Shown here in pieces: positions 26,281 through 35,227 of a stretch of 64,000 nucleotides of DNA. Position 1 is the first letter of the stretch. Each line of letters starts with the position of its first letter. The DNA is from Burkholderia sp. PAMC 26561 (GTDB lineage: Bacteria > Pseudomonadota > Gammaproteobacteria > Burkholderiales > Burkholderiaceae). The notes beneath the pieces were generated by a model that ran no database searches, was not told the DNA's origin, and worked only from the letters and a program-made list of their open reading frames with translations. A program made the position numbers and the translations under genes. The stretch lies in contig NZ_CP014306.1 of the NCBI RefSeq assembly GCF_001557535.2, positions 1,054,001 to 1,118,000 on the forward strand. Direction: 5' to 3'.

Positions 26281-27233
26281 CGCTCACCATCAACTATCTG
26301 TTCTATTTGCTTGGCGTGGTGCTGGTGATCGTTGCGGGCATGATTTACGTCGATAAAAGCCATCCGCGGCGCCTCGCCGCTGGCACCTTCTGGCTCGTCT
26401 ATGCGCTGATTTTCCTGATCGGCGACTGGTTGCCGGCGAATGTCGTCGGCGTGCTGGTCGTGGCGATGGCGCTGATTGCCGGCTTCGGTGGCGTGACGGC
26501 CGCAAAGCCCAAAATGCTCTCAGATGAAACCCGCCGCAAGACCGCAATCCGTCTTGGCAACAAGCTGTTCGTGCCGGCGCTGACCATTCCGGTGGTGACC
26601 GTGGTGCTGACGCTCGCCGCGAGCCATCTGGTGTTTAGTGGCAAGCCGCTGCTCGATCCGAAGAACGTCACGCTGATTGGTTTTGGCGTGGGTTGTATTG
26701 TCGCGCTGGGCGTGGCTTGCGTGATGACGCGCGACACTGTCGGTCAGTCGATGAAGGAAACCCGCCGTCTCGTCGATGCCCTTTCGTGGGCAGCAGTTCT
26801 GCCGCAAATGCTGGGCATGCTGGGGCTGGTGTTTTCGGATGCCGGTGTTGGCAAGGCCGTGGCGCACGTGACGACGGCTTACGTGAACCTGGATTATCGG
26901 CTGGTCGCGGTGGCGGTTTATTGCGTCGGGATGGCGCTCTTCACGATGGTCATGGGCAATGGTTTCGCGGCGTTTCCGGTGATGACCGGGGGTGTTGGTG
27001 TGCCGATTCTGGTGGGCGTTTTCCACGGCAATCCCGCGACGATGGTCGCCATCGGGATGTTCTGCGGTTACTGCGGAACGCTGATGACGCCGATGGCCGC
27101 GAACTTCAATATGGTGCCTGCGGCGTTGCTTGAATTGCCGGACAAGAATGCGGTGATCAAGGTGCAGGTGCCGACGGCTTTGTCGTTGTTGGTTGTGAAT
27201 ATCTTTTTGTTGAATTGGTTGATGTTTATTTGA
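26277..27233 (+). CDS. DUF979 membrane protein, probable 5-oxoproline permease component
   Basis: 318 aa polytopic membrane protein with about nine hydrophobic helices. DUF979 features are YLFYLLGVVLVIVAGMIYVD, FLIGDWLPANVVGVLVV, AAVLPQMLGMLGLVF, and a late GNGFAAFPVMTGGVGVPILV and GTLMTPMAANFNMVPAALLE. Translationally coupled to DUF969, last gene of the module. Copy 2 of the palindromic repeat begins 26 bp after its stop. Confidence 0.92.
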   Translation: MTLTINYLFYLLGVVLVIVAGMIYVDKSHPRRLAAGTFWLVYALIFLIGDWLPANVVGVLVVAMALIAGFGGVTAAKPKMLSDETRRKTAIRLGNKLFVPALTIPVVTVVLTLAASHLVFSGKPLLDPKNVTLIGFGVGCIVALGVACVMTRDTVGQSMKETRRLVDALSWAAVLPQMLGMLGLVFSDAGVGKAVAHVTTAYVNLDYRLVAVAVYCVGMALFTMVMGNGFAAFPVMTGGVGVPILVGVFHGNPATMVAIGMFCGYCGTLMTPMAANFNMVPAALLELPDKNAVIKVQVPTALSLLVVNIFLLNWLMFI

Positions 27234-27259
27234 TTGGTGCGCGAGGGGGGGGGGCGGGG

Positions 27260-28020
27260 CGGGGTTGGTGCTGGGTTGCTGCTTTTTAGGCTACCGCGCG
27301 GTTTATTTTGGCTGATCTTTTTAGCACTGTTAGCCACTGTGCGTGGCGGCACTTCATTTCTTTGTCCAACGGCGACAAAGAAACGAAGCAAAGAAAACGC
27401 CTCCCCACCGCTAATTCTTAAGTGTCCCGAGCGTGCACGTTTAACTGTTTGGTACTTCAGAAGAACGCTCGACGCCGGACTTAAGAACACTTGAAACCCT
27501 CCCCCTCCGTCAACGGCAACCCACACGCTTCGCCACCAGTGTGGGAATCCGTTAATGAGGCTTCCGCGCTGCGCGCCCTGGCGCCCAAACGCAGGGGTTG
27601 GCTGTACTGGTTCCGTTTTGCCCGCGCGAGCCTGAGACCACCGGTGGCGAAGTCTCTGCAAGTTCAGGATGCTGTAGCGCCGTCATGTGCTCCACCCGTT
27701 GTTCACTTGGGCCAGGTTTCCGTATTGACTGCCACAGTTACTGGTGGCGAAGCGTGTGGGTATCTGTTGACGGAGGGGGAGGGTTTCAAGTGTTCTAAAT
27801 TCCGGCGTCGCGCGTTCTTGTGAAGTACCAAACAGTTGTCAGTGCACGCTCGGGACACTTAAGAATTAGCGGTTGGAAGGCGTTTTCTTTGCTTCGTTTC
27901 TTTTTCGCCGTTGGAAAAAGAAATGAAGTCCCGCCACGGACAGTGGCTAATAGTGCTAAAGAAATCAGCTAGAACGGAACGCGCGGTAGCCTAAAAAGCA
28001 ACAACCCAGCACCAACCCCG
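27260..28020. repeat. Long-armed palindromic repeat, copy 2 (intact)
   Basis: 761 bp. The left arm is 27260-27540 and the right arm 27740-28020 (281 bp each, inverted), around a 199 bp centre (27541-27739). The centre is closely similar to that of copy 1 (for example AAGTTCAGGATGCTGTAGCG at about 27659-27678 and 20636-20655). Each arm carries two smaller hairpins: GCCAC/GTGGC in an AGCCACTGT context, and a 10 bp stem with a CAACGGC loop (27357-27383 in the left arm, 27897-27923 in the right). A run of about eleven G's precedes the left arm. It sits between two convergent genes and has no plausible gene of its own. Confidence 0.88.
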
Positions 28021-28055
28021 ACCACCGCCCCCCGATCAAGCGCAAACGCCCCGCC

Positions 28056-29135
28056 CTAGGCCGGTTCGACCACAAACCCGCGCTTCCTAAGCAACGCCAG
28101 CACCCCCCGCTTCCCCCCTAAGTGCAACGCCCCGATAGCCACAAAAATCGGCCTGTTCGGCGCCGCCAACAAAACCGTCCGCGCCACAAACCGATAATTC
28201 CGGTCATAAACCACGCGGTTATCGATCTGAGCGGCCAGCACCTTCGACCGTGCGATCTTTTCGGTCTTGGCATCGTCCCAGGCCTTCAGCGCATCGGCAT
28301 CGCCAATCCGCCATAACCGATGCAACTCCTTTACATCGGCAATATTCTCAGCCGGGGTCTGCACCAGATCCTGCTCAAGCATCTCCCGCTGCTGCGCCTG
28401 CGTCAGCCGCGTGAACGCCGATATCTGCTCGCTGATCGTCTCCAGCCCAACCACCCGTCCGCGCGGCCGCAAATACACATTCTGCAATTGCACCTCGGAA
28501 CCATATTCAGTCTGAAACCCGGCCTTGATCGTATCGACTGTCTCAACGAGCATCGATGCAAGCCAGGGCCGCGACCGGCTGATATCGTCGAGCATGGCGG
28601 GGTTGCTGCGCAAGCGCGCTTCCAGGCGTTTCCACAGCGCATCGGGGAGCGCGCGCTGCAGGCAAGGCACCCGGCACGTGCCGTACTTGCTGACTTCATC
28701 CTGCGATACCAGCAGGTCATCGGGGGAAATTTCGAGCGCCAGCGTGGGCGATGCATCCAGCGCACCAAGGATCGGCGCGCGAAACGGCATGCTCGCCGGG
28801 TAGTCGTCCGGATAACCCACGTGCAGCGTGCCAAGCAAATAGATGGTGGTCTGGCCGCGCGTGGCGACGTAGAACGGCATATGCGCCGGTTGCGCCCGGA
28901 CGGGGCCGCTGGCGGTGGTGCCGTCGGTCCGATCGGTGATGTCGGGCGCTGTTGGGCGCGGCGACGGCACGCTCAAACCTGGCAATGATGCAGAAGGCGC
29001 CGCCGATGGCGCAGGCGGCGACGCCACGCCGGTCAGCGCAAAGGCCACCGGCGCCGAGACGAATGAAGCAGCGACAAAAACCACGGAAACAGCGAAACGG
29101 CGCGCAACCTGCCGCGCCGCCGTTGTGTCAGGCAT
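28056..29135 (-). CDS. TraB/GumN family protein, exported
   Basis: 359 aa from the ATG at 29135, which has GGGGAG six bases upstream and opens a signal sequence (RRFAVSVVFVAASFVSAPVAFAL). A Pro/Ala/Ser-rich linker follows, then the TraB/GumN domain: YLLGTLHVGYPDDYP, LALEISPDDL, RGRVVGLETISEQI and, near the C-terminus, IFVAIGALHLGGKRGVLALL. The two Gly-x-x-His motifs are the presumed metal or catalytic residues of this tiki/TraB-like fold. Its start lies inside the end of dppF (8 bp overlap), so it is coupled to the dipeptide operon. Confidence 0.87.
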   Translation of the reverse strand: MPDTTAARQVARRFAVSVVFVAASFVSAPVAFALTGVASPPAPSAAPSASLPGLSVPSPRPTAPDITDRTDGTTASGPVRAQPAHMPFYVATRGQTTIYLLGTLHVGYPDDYPASMPFRAPILGALDASPTLALEISPDDLLVSQDEVSKYGTCRVPCLQRALPDALWKRLEARLRSNPAMLDDISRSRPWLASMLVETVDTIKAGFQTEYGSEVQLQNVYLRPRGRVVGLETISEQISAFTRLTQAQQREMLEQDLVQTPAENIADVKELHRLWRIGDADALKAWDDAKTEKIARSKVLAAQIDNRVVYDRNYRFVARTVLLAAPNRPIFVAIGALHLGGKRGVLALLRKRGFVVEPA

Positions 29136-30132
29136 CGATCTCCCCGACCTCCTCGGCGCGGTGACACGAGACGTGCCGCCCATCAACGAAACGCAGCGCC
29201 GGTTCTTCCACGCGGCATTTATCGATTGCATACGGGCAGCGCTGATGAAATGTGCAACCTGATGGAGGGTTCAGCGGCGACGGCATTTCGCCTTGCAGCC
29301 GGATCTTGATGCGCCGGTCTTCTTCGAACAAGGCAGGTGTCGCCGACATCAGCGCGCGCGTGTACGGATGCCGCGGCCGCGCGTAGATGGTTGCTTTGTC
29401 CCCAAGTTCGGCAACACCGCCAAAATACATCACCATGACGTCGTCGGCGATATGTTCCACCACCGACAAGTTGTGCGAGATGAACACATAGCTCGTCCCG
29501 AACTGCTGTTGCAGGTCCATGAACAGGTTCAGGATCTGCGCCTGGATCGATACATCCAGCGCGGACACGGGTTCATCGGCGACGAGAATCTGCGGGTCGA
29601 GAATCATCGCACGCGCGATCGCCACACGCTGCCGCTGACCGCCCGAGAACATATGCGGATACCGCGCCGCATGTTCCGGCCGCAGACCGACGGTGCGCAT
29701 CATGTGCGCAATGCGCTCGGCGCGCTCGTTCGCGGACAACTTCGTGTTGATCGCGAGCGGTTCGCCGAGCGTCTGCTCGACCGTCTTGCGCGGATTCAGC
29801 GACGCAAACGGATTTTGGAACACCATCTGCACGCGTTGCCGCAAGTCGGCGATCTTCGCGCGGTTCGCATCCGCCACATCTTCGCCATCGATCAACAATC
29901 GTCCCGACGTCGGCGCTTCGATCATCGTCAACTGACGCGCCAGCGTCGATTTGCCGCAACCGGATTCGCCCACCACGGCAAGCGTCTTGCCGCGCTGAAG
30001 CGAAAACGACACGCCGTTCAGCGCCTTCACCGTGCCTTGCGCGAACATGCTGCGCTTGACGCTGTAGTGCCTGGTGAGTTTATCGGCGACGAGAACCGTA
30101 TCTTGAGTCGCTACTTGAGGAACTGCGTTCAT
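29128..30132 (-). CDS. dppF: Dipeptide ABC transporter ATP-binding protein DppF
   Basis: 334 aa. Walker [10 protein letters not shown], signature [15 protein letters not shown], Walker [15 protein letters not shown], and the oligopeptide/dipeptide C-terminal extension with a Cys-rich [15 protein letters not shown] motif. It powers import with DppD. Overlaps dppD by four bases and the downstream TraB/GumN gene by eight. Confidence 0.94.
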   Translation of the reverse strand: MNAVPQVATQDTVLVADKLTRHYSVKRSMFAQGTVKALNGVSFSLQRGKTLAVVGESGCGKSTLARQLTMIEAPTSGRLLIDGEDVADANRAKIADLRQRVQMVFQNPFASLNPRKTVEQTLGEPLAINTKLSANERAERIAHMMRTVGLRPEHAARYPHMFSGGQRQRVAIARAMILDPQILVADEPVSALDVSIQAQILNLFMDLQQQFGTSYVFISHNLSVVEHIADDVMVMYFGGVAELGDKATIYARPRHPYTRALMSATPALFEEDRRIKIRLQGEMPSPLNPPSGCTFHQRCPYAIDKCRVEEPALRFVDGRHVSCHRAEEVGEIDA

Positions 30133-31124
30133 TGCGCGCCTCCGTGTTCTGCCACGAGTTCAAGGTTCAGCGGCTTGATGCAGCGCGCGCGGACAGCCGG
30201 GTCGTTCGGGGCGAGTTGAAAGAGCGCCGGACGGGCCTTGCGGCAATCATCGACGGCGTATTTGCAGCGCGGCGCGAAAAGACATCCGACCGGACGGTCA
30301 TCGCGGCCCGGCACCATGCCCGGCAACGCGGCAAGACGCTCCGCCCCGCGGCTGTGTTCAGGGATCGCGGCCAGCAATGCTTCCGTGTAGGGATGATGCG
30401 GCTCGCTGAAGATCGTCGGCACGTGATTCGTTTCGATAACCTCGCCCGCGTACATCACGGCCACGCGCTGCGCGACTTCCGACACGACCGCGAGATCGTG
30501 CGAGATCAGCACGAGCGCCATGCCGCGCTCCTTCTGCAGCTTCACGAGCAACTCCATGATCTGCGCCTGGATGGTGACGTCGAGCGCGGTCGTGGGTTCA
30601 TCGGCGATCAGGAGCTTCGGGTTGCACGCAACCGCCATCGCGATCATCACGCGCTGGTTCATGCCGCCCGACATCTGGTGCGGGAAGGCATCGATGCGGC
30701 TTTTTGCATCCGGAATCCCAACCTGATCGAGCAATTCCAGGGTGCGCTGATGCAGCTTCGATCCTCGCAAACCTTCGTGGAGCCGGAGAACTTCCTTGAT
30801 CTGATAACCGACCGTATAGCTTGGATTCAGACTGGAGAGCGCGTCCTGGAAAACCATCGCGATGTCCTTGCCGATGATCTTCCTGCGTTGCCGCGCCGAG
30901 GCCTTCAACAAGTCGATGCCGTTGAACGTGACCTGATCGGCGGTGACGATTCCGGGCGCGTCGATCAAGCCCATCAGGGCCATCATCGTGACGCTTTTGC
31001 CGGAACCGGATTCGCCGACGACCCCGACCACTTCGCCGGGTTTGACGGAGATATCGATCCGATCGACAGCGGGCAGGCCGTTGAAGCTGACCGCCAGATT
31101 GCGGATAGTAAGGAGATCGTCCAT
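30129..31124 (-). CDS. dppD: Dipeptide ABC transporter ATP-binding protein DppD
   Basis: 331 aa. Walker [10 protein letters not shown], the Q-loop [11 protein letters not shown], signature [16 protein letters not shown], Walker [15 protein letters not shown] and the C-terminal [15 protein letters not shown] extension. It pairs with DppF to form the ATPase dimer on the inner face of the membrane. One base separates it from dppC. Confidence 0.94.
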   Translation of the reverse strand: MDDLLTIRNLAVSFNGLPAVDRIDISVKPGEVVGVVGESGSGKSVTMMALMGLIDAPGIVTADQVTFNGIDLLKASARQRRKIIGKDIAMVFQDALSSLNPSYTVGYQIKEVLRLHEGLRGSKLHQRTLELLDQVGIPDAKSRIDAFPHQMSGGMNQRVMIAMAVACNPKLLIADEPTTALDVTIQAQIMELLVKLQKERGMALVLISHDLAVVSEVAQRVAVMYAGEVIETNHVPTIFSEPHHPYTEALLAAIPEHSRGAERLAALPGMVPGRDDRPVGCLFAPRCKYAVDDCRKARPALFQLAPNDPAVRARCIKPLNLELVAEHGGAQ

Positions 31125-31125
31125 A

Positions 31126-32043
31126 TCACGCCATCCGCTTGAGTTTGGGGTCGAGCGCGTCGCGCAGACCGTCGCCGAGCAGATTGATGACGAGCACCGA
31201 AATCAGGATGGACAGCCCGGGCATGGTCACGATCCACCACGCACTTTCGATGTAATCCCGCGCGGACGCCAACATCGCGCCCCACTCCGCCGCCGGAGGC
31301 TGAACGCCGAGGCCAAGAAAGCCGAGCGCGGCGGCATCGAGAATCGCGGAGGAAAACCCCAGCGTGGCCTGCACGATCAGCGGCGCAGCGCAGTTGGGCA
31401 ACACTTGCGAGAACATCAGCCGCACGGTGCCGGCGCCGGCCACGCGTGACGCCGTCACATATTCGCGCTGCAATTCACCGAGCGCCGCAGCACGCGTCAA
31501 TCGAACATAACCCGGCAACGCGACGATCGCGATGGCAAGCATCGTATTGACCAGCCCCGGTCCGATGATCGCGACCACCGCAACTGCCAGCAACAACGAA
31601 GGCAGCGCGAGCAGCACGTCCATGATGCGCATGATGGGGGTATCGGCCCATTTCTGGAAAAACGCTGCGATCAACCCGAGCACGACGCCCGGAATCAGCG
31701 CGAGCACGACCGAGACAAAGCCGATCCAGAACGACAACCGCGCGCCGTACATCAGGCGCGAGAGGATGTCGCGGCCGGCTTCGTCGGTGCCGAGGACAAA
31801 ACGCCAGTTACCGCCATCCAGCCACGCGGGTGGGATCTTGACGTTGTCGCGATACTGCTCGATAGGACTGTGCGGCGCGATCAACGGCGCGAAGATCGCG
31901 ACGAAGATCAGGATCAGCACGATCGCGCCGGCCACGACCGCGCCACGGTTGCGCGAGAAGTTGGCCCAGAATTCGCGGCCCGCCAGAAAGCGGCCGCCGG
32001 GGATCGGCGCCAGCGCGCCAGGATTGTTTTGGATATCGGCCAT
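31126..32043 (-). CDS. dppC: Dipeptide ABC transporter permease DppC
   Basis: 305 aa inner-membrane permease. The N-terminal OppC-N region ends in the first helix ([20 protein letters not shown]), and [21 protein letters not shown] is the family signature. Later helices and the EAA loop ([25 protein letters not shown]) contact the ATPase. It lies four bases after dppB. Confidence 0.94.
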   Translation of the reverse strand: MADIQNNPGALAPIPGGRFLAGREFWANFSRNRGAVVAGAIVLILIFVAIFAPLIAPHSPIEQYRDNVKIPPAWLDGGNWRFVLGTDEAGRDILSRLMYGARLSFWIGFVSVVLALIPGVVLGLIAAFFQKWADTPIMRIMDVLLALPSLLLAVAVVAIIGPGLVNTMLAIAIVALPGYVRLTRAAALGELQREYVTASRVAGAGTVRLMFSQVLPNCAAPLIVQATLGFSSAILDAAALGFLGLGVQPPAAEWGAMLASARDYIESAWWIVTMPGLSILISVLVINLLGDGLRDALDPKLKRMA

Positions 32044-32047
32044 CGGC

Positions 32048-33058
32048 TTACCTCGTATGGCGAATGCGCGGATTCAGCACGCCGTACAACAAGTCGACGA
32101 TTAGATTCACGAGAATGACGAGCGTCGCGATCATCAGGATACCGCCCTGCACGACAGGATAATCGCGGCGGCTGATGGCATCGATCAGCCACTTTCCAAC
32201 CCCCGGCCACGAGAACAGGGTCTCGGTCAGCACGGCGCCCGCGAGCAGCGTGCCGACTTGCAGGCCGATCACGGTGACCACGGGAATCAGCGCGTTGCGC
32301 AGCGCATGCACAATCACCACGCGTCCGGGTGCAAGCCCCTTGGCGCGCGCCGTGCGAATGTAGTCCTCGCGCAAGACCTCGAGCATCGATGAACGCGTCA
32401 TCCGCGCGATCACCGCCAGCGGAATGGTGCCCAGCACAATGGTCGGCAGGATCAGGTGGCTGACGGCGGACTTGAACGCGCCTTCGTCGTCGGAGAAAAG
32501 TGCGTCCCACAGCATGAAGCCCGTGCGGTGCGGAATGTCGTACTCCACCGCGATACGCCCGGAAACCGGCGTCCAGCCGAGCTTCGCCGAGAAGAACATG
32601 ATGAGGATCAAGCCCCACCAGAAAATCGGCATGGAATAACCGGTGAGCGCGGTGCCCATCACGCCGTGATCGACAATCGTGCCGCGTTTCAACGCAGCCG
32701 CGACGCCGGCGGGCAAACCCACCACTAGCGCGAAGATCATCGCGCAGAAAGCGAGTTCCAGGGTCGCGGGAAAGCGGCCGAGGAATTCGCCCATCACGCT
32801 GGTGTTGGTGATGATCGACATGCCGAGGTCGCCTTTCAGCGCGTGTCCGACATAGTGGAAATATTGAACAGGAAGCGGCAGGTCGAGCCCGAGCCGCTTC
32901 ATGGCTTCGGCGTGCATTGCCGGGTCCACGCCGCGCTCGCCCATCATGACTTCAATGGGATCGCCCGGGATCAGGTGGATGAGTGCGAAGGCAAGGATCG
33001 TGATGCCGATGAACGTCGGGATCACCATGCCTATGCGTCGCAAAACGAATCGGAACAT
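32048..33058 (-). CDS. dppB: Dipeptide ABC transporter permease DppB
   Basis: 336 aa permease. MFRFVLRRIGMVIPTFIGIT is the usual first helix, then FALIHLIPGDPIEVMMGERG. The EAA loop reads REDYIRTARAKGLAPGRVV, and the end has GVLNPRIR. A hairpin lies between its start and the dppA stop. CCTCCCC on the minus strand upstream is not a ribosome site; initiation may rely on coupling or a weak site. Confidence 0.94.
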   Translation of the reverse strand: MFRFVLRRIGMVIPTFIGITILAFALIHLIPGDPIEVMMGERGVDPAMHAEAMKRLGLDLPLPVQYFHYVGHALKGDLGMSIITNTSVMGEFLGRFPATLELAFCAMIFALVVGLPAGVAAALKRGTIVDHGVMGTALTGYSMPIFWWGLILIMFFSAKLGWTPVSGRIAVEYDIPHRTGFMLWDALFSDDEGAFKSAVSHLILPTIVLGTIPLAVIARMTRSSMLEVLREDYIRTARAKGLAPGRVVIVHALRNALIPVVTVIGLQVGTLLAGAVLTETLFSWPGVGKWLIDAISRRDYPVVQGGILMIATLVILVNLIVDLLYGVLNPRIRHTR

Positions 33059-33077
33059 GGTTCGTCTCTTTGGGGAG

Positions 33078-33121
33078 GAAAAATGCGACCGGCGACGCGG
33101 GCTTGTGACCCTTGTCGCCGG
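33078..33121 (-). promoter_or_regulatory. Intercistronic hairpin between dppA and dppB
   Basis: On the minus strand CCGGCGAC (33121-33114) pairs perfectly with GTCGCCGG (33096-33089) and is followed by TCGCATTTTTC. It resembles a weak terminator or an mRNA 3'-end stabiliser. In ABC operons such a structure often keeps the binding-protein message above that of the permease genes. Confidence 0.6.
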
Positions 33122-33171
33122 ACCTTTTCGACTAGTTATGTTTTTCGTGCAAGAAGCGTACCGCGCGAAGC

Positions 33172-34806
33172 TTACTGCATGCCCACGCCGTCAAAGCGCA
33201 AGTAACCCAGCGGCTCGATCTTCATGCCCGTGACCTTCTTGCTCGTCGGTTGATAAACGGTCGAGTGAGCGATCGGCGAGAAGGGCAGTTGATCAGCGAA
33301 AATCTGCTGCGCCTGCATGTAAGCCTGCGTGCGCTGCGCCTGATCGGACGTATTGCGGCCCTTGATCACCAGGTCGTTGAACGGCTTGTAGCACCAGTGC
33401 GAGAAGTTGCTGCCGTTGACAGCGTCGCAACCGAGCAGCGTGCCGAGCCAGTTGTCCGGATCGCCATTGTCGCCCGTCCAGCCGATCAGCATGGCGTCGT
33501 GTTCGCCCGCGTGAGCGCGCTTGATGTACTCGCCCCACTCGTACGACACGATGTTCGCCTTCACACCGATCTTCGCCCAGTCAGCCTGGATCATCTCGGC
33601 CATCAAGCGCGCGTTCGGGTTGTACGGACGCTGGACCGGCATGGCCCACAACGTGATCTCGAAGCCATTCGGGAAACCGGCCTTCGAGAGCAGCGCCTTG
33701 GCTTTGGCGGTGTCGTAGGACGCGATCTTCAGGTTCTTGTCATAGGACCACTGGGTCGGCGGCATCGGGGCGATCGCGGCTTGTCCTGCGCCCTGATACA
33801 CCGATTCGATGATCGCTTTCTTGTTGATCGCCATGTCCAGCGCGCGGCGGACATCGACGTTGTCGACGTTCTTCTTGGTCACGTTGTAGGCCACGTAACC
33901 TTCGTTGAAACCGGCCGAGGAAGGCGTGTCGAGATTGGTATCGGCTTTCAGCGGCGCGATGTCAGCCGGACGCGGATAGCTCATGACCTGGCATTCGTTG
34001 CTTTTCAGCTTTTGCACGCGAACGGCGGCGTCCGGCGTGATCGAGAAAATCAACTTCGAGATTTTGACCGCGCCCGCTTTCCAGTAATCAGGATTGCCGT
34101 CGAAACGGATGGTCGCGTCTTTCGTATAGCTGCGGAAAATAAACGGGCCTGTGCCGACCGGCTGCTGATTGATATCCGATGCCTTGCCCGCTTTCAGCAA
34201 TTGCTGGCCATATTCATCCGATTGAATCGATGCATATTCCATCGCCATATTCTGGATGAACGGAGCATTCACTTCTTTCAGCGTGAACTTGACCGTGTAC
34301 GGATCGACCTTTTCGATCTTCGTGATCAGCTTGTCGAGTCCCATGTCCGTGAAATACGGGAACGATGCCGGATACGCCTTGCGGAACGGCTGGTTCGGGT
34401 CGAGCATGCGGTTGAACGTGAAAAGCACGTCGTCCGCGTTGAATTCGCGCGTCGGCTTGAAGAACGACGTGGTCTGGAACTTCACGCCGTGGCGCAGGTG
34501 GAATGTGTAGGTCAGGCCATCAGCCGACACATCCCATTTTTCCGCGAGGCCCGGCTCCACTTTCGTGCTGCCACGCTCGAATTCCACGAGGCGGTTGAAC
34601 ACCGTGAACGTGTTAGCAGTGAAATCGGTGCCCGTGGTGTATTGGGCGGGATCGAAACCGGCCGGGCTGCCTTCCGAGCAGTACACGAGCGTTTTGTTGG
34701 GAATGGGTGCCGCATGAGCGACGCTCGCGGTCACGAGCGATGCCGCGATGGCGACGCTGACGGCCATCGACAGATGGGCAGCTCGCAACAGGCCAATTTT
34801 CTTCAT
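33172..34806 (-). CDS. dppA: Dipeptide-binding periplasmic protein DppA (SBP_bac_5)
   Basis: 544 aa. The signal peptide spans about residues 1-32 (AVSVAIAASLVTASVAHA) with an expected cut before APIPNKTL. Mature features are TLVYCSEGSPAGFDP, GTDFTANTFTVFNRLVEF, KWDVSADGLTYTFHLRHGVK (family 5 solute-binding signature) and a C-terminal NDLVIKGRNTSDQAQR. Binds di- or oligopeptides (haem is also reported for some DppA). GGAGG precedes the ATG by seven bases. First gene of dppABCDF-TraB/GumN. Confidence 0.94.
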   Translation of the reverse strand: MKKIGLLRAAHLSMAVSVAIAASLVTASVAHAAPIPNKTLVYCSEGSPAGFDPAQYTTGTDFTANTFTVFNRLVEFERGSTKVEPGLAEKWDVSADGLTYTFHLRHGVKFQTTSFFKPTREFNADDVLFTFNRMLDPNQPFRKAYPASFPYFTDMGLDKLITKIEKVDPYTVKFTLKEVNAPFIQNMAMEYASIQSDEYGQQLLKAGKASDINQQPVGTGPFIFRSYTKDATIRFDGNPDYWKAGAVKISKLIFSITPDAAVRVQKLKSNECQVMSYPRPADIAPLKADTNLDTPSSAGFNEGYVAYNVTKKNVDNVDVRRALDMAINKKAIIESVYQGAGQAAIAPMPPTQWSYDKNLKIASYDTAKAKALLSKAGFPNGFEITLWAMPVQRPYNPNARLMAEMIQADWAKIGVKANIVSYEWGEYIKRAHAGEHDAMLIGWTGDNGDPDNWLGTLLGCDAVNGSNFSHWCYKPFNDLVIKGRNTSDQAQRTQAYMQAQQIFADQLPFSPIAHSTVYQPTSKKVTGMKIEPLGYLRFDGVGMQ

Positions 34807-35227
34807 GTTTCCTCCAGGTCTTGTGCCGGCTAAAACCGGCGTAGCGCGATATTACTGAGCTTTGCCGGGGGGAACAAGGCGACGAAATTCCTTATGGGAA
34901 TTTGCCTCAGCACGAGTTTCCGGCGTATCGGGTAAATGACTGAAAAGGCCGCGTTTTGCTTGTTTACCCCAAGGTATTCGAGGATTTCTGACGATTTGGC
35001 GCGTTTTTATTGGAATGCGCAATATCGCCGAAATATAGCGCCGCGGCGAATTCGGGCGCTACCGTAGCACGAAGAACCGGCCAGGTTAAGTTAACAATTT
35101 TGGTGGCAGTGACGGTGAAAGCGAAAGTGCATCATGTTTCGTTATGCACAATGTTTCGATGTGATTGGATGCAAGCGAACAATCTGGAGAACCGCGCGAC
35201 GAACGTCGCGCGGGTAATACTTGATTT
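34807..35227. other. Non-coding stretch between metF and dppA
   Basis: 421 bp carrying the metF 3' hairpin (35192-35213) and presumably the dpp promoter. It also holds an inverted repeat GTGCAT (35127-35132)/ATGCAC (35144-35149), overlapped by two direct repeats ATGTTTCG (35134-35141, 35151-35158), and a TTAAGTTAAC motif near 35090. No gene or recognised RNA was found. Confidence 0.5.
35192..35213 (-). terminator. Hairpin downstream of metF
   Basis: Perfect 10 bp stem CCGCGCGACG (35192-35201)/CGTCGCGCGG (35204-35213) with a two-base AA spacer, 15 bp past the metF stop. There is no good T run on the minus strand (TTCTCC follows), so it may be an mRNA end stabiliser or a weak terminator. Confidence 0.5.

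Noticed and set aside
33250..34833. 527-codon open frame on the plus strand
   Set aside because: It lies wholly antisense to dppA, has Arg/His/Val-biased composition typical of a shadow frame in GC-rich DNA and no family features.
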